A stretch of 64,000 nt of DNA from NCBI RefSeq assembly GCF_001949145.1, contig NW_019091611.1, positions 101,759 to 165,758 of the forward strand, read 5' to 3'. A program made the position numbers and the translations under genes. This document shows, in pieces, positions 55,356 through 64,000 of the stretch; within the stretch, counting starts at the first letter, position 1; each line of letters opens with the position of its first letter. The notes under the pieces are model-generated. The model ran no database searches, was not told the origin of the DNA, and was given only the letters and a program-made list of their open reading frames with translations. The stretch comes from Acanthaster planci. Lineage: Eukaryota > Echinodermata > Asteroidea > Valvatida > Acanthasteridae.

Positions 55356-56779
55356 AACTGGAGCTATTAAACACAAGGAGTTAGGACGAAGTTCCTAATG
55401 ACAGTAATCCGAATAACAGCTCCGGTCGGCTCCATAGGCAAAGCGCGGTTACCGGCCCCAGTGTTAAAGACCCTAGACATTCATTGTACACAGTGATCAC
55501 TACCGCCAGGTAGGTGGTACCCTACATACTTGCCATGTTTCACTGCGGCATACTGGAGTAAATAAATGGTCAAAAAAAAAATGCATGAAGAAGTCCTCAG
55601 GAGTCAGCGAGTGATCCCCGCAGATGCGCTGGAGAATTCTCAATCAGCAGTGGTTATTTGGCAAAAAGTCAGTGGTTCCGGTAGTAGAGAACAAATACCC
55701 AAAATATGAACTGCGATGTTATCATAAATCGCTATCCTAGTGGTTCCTACGATTAAAAGAAGGTGGAAAGATGCTGCAGGAATGCATTTGACAACGTGGT
55801 GAGGTTCCATGCTGAGACAGTTGTGGACAATGACAGAAAGAGCAACATATCTTCCCATGTTTTTGTGTGTTTTTATTTTCTCTGGACCAGCTGTATTCTT
55901 CTAGTTTTCTTGTGCAAATTTTTGGAGAATTTGTATTAGTTAGTAATGCTGCTTATTGTTAAGAGAGATGTTTTGGGGAAAGACATAACCAGACTTTCAT
56001 TGTCATTGGAATATCACAACAATCTCTGGATTATACTACCTGTGGATCACGACCTATGCGTATTTTCAACAAGGAAGTTTGCACCAGTGAAGCAACTTCT
56101 TCCCTGGTATTTTTGTAGCCTTTTGTCAAGGTGCGCATGGTACCAATGTACCATGGTTTTTTGGCTAACACTACCAACTTGAAAAGAACAGTTTGAGTAC
56201 CGATGGTCTTCATCCGTGCTAATAGCAGAGGCGTTTGTCGTGCATCGTGCCCCTACTCGGTACATGTCCATAATTGTACATGTACACACACCGTGCGTGG
56301 TGTGTACATGTACTTCGGCATGGCAGGCCGTGCGAACAATCAGCACGGTACTCATTTTGCACTGCATATTAGGGGCTCATGTAGTCATTTTTGCGGCAAG
56401 GGGAGGACAATACTATGCATGCTGGAATATTTCTGGCTGTCAGTCACAATCACGAAGAGCACTGTGAAGAACGTAGATGGACAAAAAAGTTTGAAATTTC
56501 TCTTTTCATGCAATTTTTCCAGGGGCAATAATCATTGTACATGTAAATCTGTTTATTAATTGATCCCATTCCTGTAACTGGCACTCCACCGCTGTGGGAT
56601 GTGGTGAATAAAAAAAATTAATAAACTATCAATATCTGCCCACTGTGCATTTACATCAGTTACAAGTATTAACATCTCTGCAAACACTTACAAAAACAGG
56701 GATGTACACATACATGTACATGTACAGGTATTACTTTTTTCAAGGTGCACTCTTTAAATCCCTTTATCTCATGAAGTAT
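55356..56779. other. Non-coding stretch with one hairpin
   Basis: No gene seen; mirrored short frames on both strands only. It contains the hairpin at 56276-56313. Confidence 0.4.
56276..56313. repeat. Perfect 14-bp hairpin with ACATGT core
   Basis: GTACATGTACACAC (56276-56289) and GTGTGTACATGTAC (56300-56313) are exact inverse copies around a 10-nt loop. Each arm also contains the self-complementary GTACATGTAC that is frequent across this window. Confidence 0.7.
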
Positions 56780-57010
56780 GCGTCCCATCGGGTCAAAACT
56801 TTGCAGATACCTGGAAAGGGAAGGGTTATAGGAGAAAATTGACCTCATGTGATGATGATCTCTTTACGTAGCAAGTCACGTGACATGAAAGGTGCAATGT
56901 TCAAAGCCCCATGTCTGATGGAGTCCATGAGCTATTGAACTTTCCAGATAGCTGGACGCAAATAATGTGACATTTAATGTCCATTCTTTCAAGCCCTATT
57001 CTCTTTTTCA
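56780..57010 (-). repeat. ~125 bp repeat family, part 1
   Basis: The block with AAACTTTGCAGATACCTGGAAAGGGAAGGGTTATAGGAGAAAATTGACCTCATGTGATGATGAT followed by AAGTCACGTGACATGAAAGGTGCA is one unit of the array seen at 59150-59690, in the same orientation. Confidence 0.65.
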
Positions 57011-57189
57011 TAAGAAACATTCAAAATGCGGAAAAGCCTTATGCTCTGTTCTCTAACAGGCATAAACTTCTCGTTCTTTTTCCTCTTCTGACAAAAGTCA
57101 ATTTGTTTTGTGCACGTTTTTTCTACCCACAACTTTGATACTTTAGCAACTTTGGACTTTCATCAATGAACAACCCTTATAGGTGGTCC

Positions 57190-57300
57190 TAGAAGAATAA
57201 TGTCACGATGACATCAAGTGATTTATTATTAATTTTTCTATTATTTCTTTCAGCCCACTGACTCTGTACACGTTTTTCAGGCACCATTTGGACATTTTCG
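57190..57300 (+). repeat. Unit of the palindrome-bearing repeat of 26200-27735
   Basis: TGTCACGATGACATCAAGTGATTTATTATTAATTTTT to CAGCCCACTGACTCTGTACACGTTTTTCAGGCACC closely parallels 26250-26335 in the same orientation. Confidence 0.6.
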
Positions 57301-57510
57301 TGTAAAAAGGGACAAGTGGACTCAATTTGTTTTCCACTTAGTTTCTTAATTTGGTTGTATTTTTACGATAGCATATTGACTAAAGCTATGGAAAAAAGTC
57401 CTTTACTAATTTCTGCTGGCTTTTTAACTTGAAAATTCACCTTTTAAACATTATGTGTGGTAATTGTTTAGCTTTGACCCAATGTCAAAAGAGCTACTGT
57501 ATTACACATT

Positions 57511-58585
57511 CCCCCTAAACAATCCCATTTTAATTTTCGTGCCGAGTTAAAATTCCCTTTCTGTTCAAGCTTTTTCAAGACAGACCCGTTGAATCAGGTG
57601 GTGGTGATGAGGTAAAGCGAGTCACATAATACACAAAACGTTAACTGTATACTAAAACCCCAGGGGTATTGAGTTTGTCAATTAGAAACCTCCTCCTTCA
57701 GTGTGCAACAAACCAAATAATAACAACAATAACCCTAGGTTATCTGCATAGGATAATACATATGGAACTCAAGTTGGTAACTCAAGTCACATGTAACACA
57801 GTCACAGCATTCAGTGGTTGGGTAACACGATTCACAATTGAAACTGCAGTAGTAGCAGTGCTTATCTTTTCATCAGTGCCAATTGTTTTCTAATGGTTAT
57901 TGGCATCTTAAATAGAGGGCAGCAGACAACTTTCCCATAATTCCATACACCAGTTCCTGTTAGTTTTGCAGCATTCCTCATGTACATCTACAACAACAAT
58001 TCTTTTTATTGCAATCTATTTATTGCTTTTGGGCATGTGATTACTAGGGGTATTGTAGCATACCTGTGTACAAAAATTGTTTATTTCTATGGAGTGAATT
58101 TTTATGAGTGGCCCCCTAAGCAATCCCATTTTAATTTTCGTGCCGAGTTAAAATTCCCTTTCTGTTCAAGCTTTTTCAAGACAGACCCGTTGAATCAGGT
58201 GGTGGTGATGAGGTAAAGCGAGTCACATAATACACAAAACGTTAACTGTATACTAAAACCCTAGGGGTATTGAGTTTGTCAATTAGAAACCTCCTCCTTC
58301 AGTGTGCAACAAACCAAATAACAACAATAACCCTAGGTTATCTGCATAGGATAATACATATGGAACTCAAGTTGGTAACTCAAGTCACATGTAACACAGT
58401 CACAGCATTCAGTGGTTGGGTAACACGATTCACAATTGAAACTGCAGTAGTAGCTGTGCTTATCTTTTCATCAGTGCCAATTGTTTTCTAATGTTTATTG
58501 GCATCTTAAATAGAGGGCAGCAGACAACTTTCCCATAATTCCATACACCAGTTCCTGTTAGTTTTGCAGCATTCCTCATGTACAT
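57511..58585 (+). repeat. Recent 601-bp tandem duplication
   Basis: 57511-57987 and 58112-58585 are nearly identical (a few substitutions and a small indel), offset 601 bp. The 124-bp spacer (57988-58111) is a copy of 54297-54422. Each copy has a 73-74 codon open frame (57669-57893 and 58270-58491) starting MSLSIRNLLLQCATNQI, with a short hydrophobic end. The frame is kept because the copies are young; there is no other sign that it is coding. Confidence 0.85.
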
Positions 58586-59149
58586 GTGGGCAGAAAAACA
58601 AAAGATTTGCATCATCATGATCTATCTGAAATAAAGTTAAGTAAATGTAACTTTCTAACAAACACATCAATAAGCCTTATTGCTGATACAGCATCAGTGA
58701 TTTTGCACAGGTAGAAAGGCATTGTGGGACGGAAAAGGGGGCAATGTTTACTTCTTTTTCTTTCCCATAATGCCTCTCTACCATTTTGCAAATTATCACT
58801 CATGCAGTATCAACAATAAGGCTCATATGGGTGAAAAGTAAAGTAAAAGTAAAATTTTGCCAAAAGTATATAATGAGGAAAAATGGGGCACAGATTGCTG
58901 CAATTGCAGAATTTGGACAAATGAAATGTACGTATTTCTATGTAACATGACCTCCACAGCTATTGCAATACATGTAATTACCCAGATTGTACACAATGTG
59001 GTAGTAAATCATGGGGTATGAAATTCTGTCCAAAGTAGGAAGAGCATTGTTAGCAATGCATCCAGCTTTGTAGACACTGCAGGTGCAGCCAATGTGAAAG
59101 CAATGGAAATGAAGTCGGCAGAGATTTTGTACAGTACATGTATATGTCT
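58586..59149. other. Non-coding stretch
   Basis: No gene recognised. Confidence 0.4.
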
Positions 59150-59690
59150 GATTGGGTTGAAACCTTGCAGATAGTTAGCAAAAGAAAATTTATAAACGGA
59201 TATTGATCTCATGTAATGACAATGTCATCAGCAGAGGAGTCACATTAAAGGTGCATCCTTTAAAGCGCTACATACCTGGCAGGTATTTAGAAAGGGAAGT
59301 GCTACAGAAGAAAATTGATGTCATGTGATGATGACGTCCTCAGATGATCATGTCACGTGACATTAAAGGTTCACTCTTGAAATGAAAGCACTATATCTTG
59401 TAAAGTAATGTCTTGCTGATATCTTAGAAGGGGAATGCTGTGGACGACTATTGACCTTGTGATGATGAAGTCATCAGGTGACAAGTCACGTGACATTAAG
59501 GATGCACTCCTACATGTACAAGCACTATATCTCGTGAAGTACATTTTCGATTGGCTTCAATCTTGCAGATATCTTAAAACAGAAGTGATTTACACGCATG
59601 TTGCCCTCATGTGATGATGACTTCATCACAGGACAAGTCATGTGACATTAAAGGTGCATGCAGTTTTCAAAGAACTACATCTCCTGAAGC
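59150..59690 (-). repeat. ~125 bp repeat family, part 2 (four to five units)
   Basis: Consecutive units of about 115-130 bp each hold GATTGG.TT.AA.CTTGCAGATATCTTA, GAAGTGCTACAGAAGAAAATTGATCTCATGTGATGATGACGTC.TCAG and AAGTCACGTGACATTAAAGGTGCA. Units begin near 59150, 59270, 59400, 59520 and 59640. Two palindromic sites per unit stand out: TGATGACGTCA-like and TCACGTGA. Confidence 0.75.
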
Positions 59691-59979
59691 GCATGTCTTG
59701 TTTGGTTAAACTCTGTATATGTAAATGTATGGATATGAATATTCTCAAGCATTTGGTGTTTTTCGAAAAAGGAAATGAGATAATCCGTGGTTGTGGACAA
59801 CCACGGAGCTGCTTCGGTTTCAAAGGGTTTGAAAAACAATACAACCACTTCCGGTTTTGACTGGAAGGAAGGCTCACGTGATTTGACCCACACGAGATGA
59901 ATTGAAGACCACGTTTTATCCTGGCACTTCCTGCAAACAGAGTGTTGCGGGAGGGCAGGGTCGATTTTATATGGATTTT

Positions 59980-61530
59980 TCATAAATTTAATAGAATATC
60001 TAAATATTCAAAATTTAATAATAAATCACGTGACGACGTAATCATGACGTAAATAATTCAGAATTGTCTTTGTTTTATAGTTAGTACTTGCTGCTAGTTT
60101 GACGACGATCAACCATTGCTTAAGTACGAAAATAGTGCCTCAACAATGTGTACAAAGTCAATGGGCTAAAATAAATATGTAAAAATCGATAATAAATCAC
60201 TTGATGATGTCATCAAGACGTCATGTTTATAGGACCATCTATGCAGATGAAAAAAAATGCCTTTTTTTTGCAAAATGGCGAAAAAGCCAAAAAATAAAAA
60301 CAGAACAAAAATAATGCCTTTTTCACAAAATTGCAAAAAAACCAGAAAAAAAAGAAACGGAACAAAAAGAATGCTTCTTTGCAAAATTGCACAAAAGCCC
60401 CCCAAAAAGAAAAAAAAGATAAAAAATTCGCAAAATTGCAAAAAACAAAAAAAAAAAAGGACAAAAAGAATTCCTTTTTTGCAAAGCTGCAAAAAAAAAC
60501 TAGAGGTAGTGTTTGTGAACAAACACAGGCTGTTTCAGAGTTTGCTGTTTTAGTCAAATCGTATTATAAAAGAATGTTTATAAATAGACTTGATATGATA
60601 ATATTACAGTTTCATGGAATACAGCTGAGTTGCCAAAATATTGGCTATCTTGCTATCTGCAAGATTTGAATCCGATCAGACATCTACTTCAGGAGATATA
60701 TAGTTCCCTAAACAGTGCACATTTAACGTCACGTTACTTATAGCCTGATGACATAAACAGCACAGTTGGTCAACATTTGTCTGTAACACTTTGCTTTCTA
60801 GTTATTGGCAAAATTTCAAGGAGATAGGACATGTCCTTCAGGAGATAAAAGGCTTTGAAGTTCATGCCAAGTCAATCAACGTGTACAAAACCTATGGGGA
60901 AAATGAAATATTGAAAAATCAGTATAAAATAAGGTGATGACGTCATTCATTTTCAATAAATCATGCATCAGGGTCTTTGTCGGCTCTCTCTTTGGGAACG
61001 ATCAAACATTGCAAAGTAGTACTAAAATTGAGATTCGAAATTGTGTACGAAGTCAACGGGCTAGAAACACGTGTGCAGGAAAACTGCTCCTTTAATTTCC
61101 TGTCACGTGATTTTTGTCTGAACTGGAAAAAAATTATGAAATATTATTTGATAATCTAACTCTTAGGAATATTTGCAATTGAACGGAAGGTAAAATTTAG
61201 TCTGATTTCTCTTTCGTTCTGGTAGTAATTCTTGGTCGAAGTTGAGGACTTCTCACGCATTATGCTGGACAATTGTGTGTACAAACCCTATGTTGTGCAA
61301 CAACGCCATCTGTGGTTCAAATATAGGACAGTTTGTTGAAAATTGAAACCCCAGGCAGGTGGAACCGTAATTCTGCAATGGCGCCCTCATAGCCTGATAT
61401 AGGACAGTCCAAAAACTATGTTAATCTGTGTACAAAGTCTATGGGAAAAATTAATTATTCAAAAATCAATAATAAATAAACTAATTAAGTTATCATTGTG
61501 AATTTCTTCTAGGACCGTCCTTGGATGATT
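59980..61530 (-). repeat. Inverted copies of the palindrome-bearing repeat family
   Basis: Blocks of the form TGTGTACAAAGTCAATGGGCTAAAATAA, AATCAATAATAAATCAC.TGATGATGTCATCA recur at about 60150-60235, 60880-60965, 61035-61110 and 61425-61510. They are the inverse of the units at 26200-27735 and 57190-57300. Confidence 0.65.
60250..60505. repeat. A-rich ~60 bp minisatellite
   Basis: About four imperfect units of the form AACAAAAAGAATGCCTTTTTTGCAAAATTGCAAAAAA.CC followed by A-runs. The Lys-rich plus-strand and Phe-rich minus-strand frames across it are artefacts. Confidence 0.75.
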
Positions 61531-61960
61531 GTTCAACTACCCGCCGAGTTTGAAGTCAGTCTGATTTTCCTAACTGCCGAAGAGTTATGCAAGAAAAAAA
61601 TTGACTGAATAAGGAGAAAAAATGAGAGGTCATCTGTCTCTTTGCCAACAGAACAGAGGGCTTTTTCGCATTCTTTTGTACATTTGGACAAATAAGGCAT
61701 AATCACATCAAGTCATTTTTTATATATAACACCTCTCTTTCAAGTTATCTGCAAAGTTTCAACTGGATAGAAAATGTACTTCAGGAGATAGGGCATTAAA
61801 GAGTGCACCCTTAATGTCATGTGACCTGTCTGCTGATGACGTCATTATCCCATGAGGTCAAAATTCCTCTAAAGCACCCTATTTTCAAGATACATGCATC
61901 TGCAAGATTTGAACCAAATTGGATATACACTTCAGGAGATGTAATAGTTTAAATGATGCA
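60660..61960 (+). repeat. ~125 bp repeat family, part 3, opposite orientation
   Basis: Units with ATCTGCAAAGTTTCAACTGGATAG, TGTACTTCAGGAGATAGGGCATTAAAGAGTGCACCCTTAATGTCATGTGACC and GCTGATGACGTCATTATCCCATGAGGTCAA at 60800-60850, 61745-61860 and 61865-61960 are the inverse of the units at 56780-57010 and 59150-59690. Together with the inverted blocks at 59980-61530 this makes the 57-62 kb region roughly two-armed. Confidence 0.65.
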
Positions 61961-64000
61961 CCAAGTACCTGCAACGTTTCAAACCAATCAGACATGTACA
62001 ATACAGTAAACAATACAAAACATTACAATTATTGCAGCAAAACACAAATTAGACGTTTTAAACATATATCTCTTTTGGCGTTTCATACAGTGCGATCTGC
62101 CTTCGGCAACACGTGCTCGGCATTTTGCAAACTCCTGAGTATATGCACTACGCACTGTGCGCCGTCTATGTTGCCAGCAGATATTGGGCATCCACGCACA
62201 CAATAGCCAATGCACAGTATTGGGTATGCAATTGGGATTTTCAAGTTGGCAATTTTATATTGTAAGGGGGTTTTGTCAACAGCGCTTCATGTGTGTGAAA
62301 GAGTACACCAGTTATGCACTTCACGCAGCTGACTCCAATCTTTTAGCTGTCTTCTCATGCACAAATCACACTTATATCTTGTACGGTTGATTTTTTACCA
62401 AATTTTGAAGAATAAAAGAAGTTTTTTATCCGGGCAGTACACCAAAGCAGCTGAAAAAGCCCTGTGTTCTGTCCTTGTGATGGACACAATTTCTTTTCTT
62501 TTTTTTTTTGGAAACCGCGCTTTTCGAGATACAAGAACTTTGGGTGCGGGAGGGGTCAATGCATGCTGGGGAACGATTCACCAGATAACCTCTCCCTCTT
62601 TGGAGGTTTCTTAACCAGTGTTGTGGGCTCAGGAATGAAAGTGCTTGTTTGGAAACTGTTGTCCCAGTGGCCACAGAAGGTGTGAAGTTGTGGTTTACAT
62701 GATGCCCGCTCTGTGGTCAATTTCCAGGAAGGCTGAATTAGGGTTTTTGTCTGCGGGACTTCTCCTACACTTTGAGGGCAACAGGAATTAGGTACGGGAA
62801 TATACATGTAGGCTCAGTAAATTCCAATCTTAGCAGTACTATATACTTCAGCAGGGACTACGACTGGTCACAAGAAGATCAAGCCCACTCCCACAATGAT
62901 CCATCGAGCCTGAGCGGGACAATGAATGGAAGCATATGTGGTGCTGGGAAAATCCCCCACAATAGAACAGTTAGCGTCATGGTGGCCACCGGAACAAAGT
63001 GGAGGAAAAGCCCCACATTCAGAGATCAAATAAGTTGTCAGCCCTTGCAAAATGTGGATAACTCCCACTATGTGGTATGAAATGAGGAAATAACTCATAG
63101 GGAACATAACTCATGGATCGTAACTGAACCGTTAGGGATCATTTGAAAAATAGGACCAAGCACTGGGATGAGAACAACAGTTGAAATTGATATCTCTCAC
63201 TGGAAAAACATGGCTGAGAATGTAACCGAGTGGCTGACGTAAAAATGTGACGACCAGGTTGATGCTCCTGGCATCTGTGACTGGGCAGGGTTGGTAAGAC
63301 TGCCAGCTGAGCTTGCGGCATCAAGCACCAGAGCCTGCTGTCCGGCATGCACCTGGACGTCGGACTCTGCTGCTTGCATACATGCTTTCATAGGCTACCC
63401 AGGCAGGATTTCCCAAAGAGCAGTGTTGGTTGGGAATGGTTGATGGCCCCTCCCCGGTGAATTACCTACCGATGAACCGGGCAGAGTAGTCTGAGTCATT
63501 ACAGTGGAAACATCACACTTGAAGTACTGATCAGGCTCGGAGAGACCAGGTGATTTACCCAGTGCTTGGCTTTAGCTACAGATAAGTGTAACCCTATAGA
63601 GCTAAAGCACACGCACGATGCACACTGTATGCATTGCAGAAAAAAAACTAGGACAAGTCTTTGTGTTACACAGCCCTTTATGGGGACATGTAGTGGGTGC
63701 TGAGGGTGTAGCTTGGGCAACTTCTTCAGCGAGTTTCCTTGCACATGCGCGCTGATATGCTAGTGTAGGTTAACAGAGGTGATTTGTTTTCTGGAACTGA
63801 ATAATCATTTATGGCTCACAATCAACCCATTTCACAAAACTTAAAACACGTATGTACTTAAATATTGTTGACCTTAACAGATACCAGCAAGAATTATATT
63901 CTAATAATTTACTGCCACTTTCCTAGAGCCAAACTTTTATGCCAAGTTGCAACTGACATGCATACATGTATAATTGCAATACCACAGCATCATCTAACTT
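61961..64000. other. Window end, no convincing gene
   Basis: No domain or repeat with clear ends. The best plus-strand candidate, 62810-63080, follows an acceptor-like TACATGTAG and encodes a Ser/Asn/Asp-rich peptide (SVNSNLSSTIYFSRDYDWSQ, then SGTMNGSICGAGKIP) to a stop. It has no family match and could be chance. The minus-strand frames at 63139-63391 are Ser/Ala-rich and equally unsupported. Confidence 0.35.

Noticed and set aside
60166-60669. Lys-rich plus-strand and Phe-rich minus-strand frames
   Set aside because: Both arise from an A-rich minisatellite; composition follows the repeat.

Overview
The window is a stretch of an invertebrate animal genome scaffold. This is inferred from GT-AG bounded exons, AT-rich non-coding DNA, two runs of N (assembly gaps) and a mix of transposon families typical of aquatic invertebrates (Polinton/Maverick, Ngaro-type tyrosine-recombinase retroelements with an SGNH hydrolase gene, hAT-like, pogo-like and TTAA-ended DNA elements, non-LTR retrotransposons). 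Short ACATGTACATGT palindromes are common. I cannot name the species. Only two stretches look like host coding sequence: minus-strand exons at 12646-12828 and 25549-25863, both phase 0 and probably one gene read from high to low coordinates. The roughly 12.7 kb between them is mostly repeats.

Layout. 1-5.7 kb: no gene, one TTAA-ended element (1650-2238). 6.1-11.4 kb: back-to-back insertions, namely a 1.08 kb hAT-like element with a perfect 8-bp target duplication, a 2.48 kb hAT-like element with another perfect 8-bp duplication, a second TTAA-ended element and a 5'-truncated non-LTR retrotransposon. 12.6-15.7 kb: host exon, a decayed reverse transcriptase with YADD, a SINE-like segment. 17.74-25.13 kb: a 7.4 kb unit with ~145 bp inverted ends and a 5-6 bp target duplication. 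It holds a Polinton polymerase fragment and pieces of at least two Ngaro elements in both orientations. 25.5-28.4 kb: second host exon, a degenerate repeat array rich in TGACGTCA-like palindromes, a third TTAA-ended element with a gap. 29.4-30.3 kb: an 870 bp hAT-like MITE with a perfect 8-bp duplication.

35.1-46.8 kb is the largest unit: a decayed Polinton (virus-like transposon). It carries a protein-primed-type family B DNA polymerase, a retroviral-type integrase facing it tail to tail, a possible structural gene, a packaging-type ATPase and five further Polinton-type genes. Only one, a 227-codon gene at 41130-41813, is uninterrupted. 46.8-53.4 kb is a nearly full-length but dead Ngaro element: gag-like ORF, RT, RNase H, tyrosine recombinase, SGNH hydrolase. 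A 1.2 kb pogo-like element is inserted at a TA inside its RNase H.

53.4-64 kb has no recognised gene. It holds another TTAA-ended element, a 601-bp tandem duplication, an inverted repeat pair and long tracts of a ~125 bp degenerate repeat whose units carry TGATGACGTCATCA-like and TCACGTGA-like palindromes. The same family recurs in opposite orientation at 26-27.7 kb.

Nothing here is a clearly new working system. The most interesting observations are the inverted-repeat shell at 17.7-25.1 kb, the Ngaro SGNH hydrolase with its catalytic residues still present, the palindrome-rich repeat family, and the host exons separated by a TE-filled intron.
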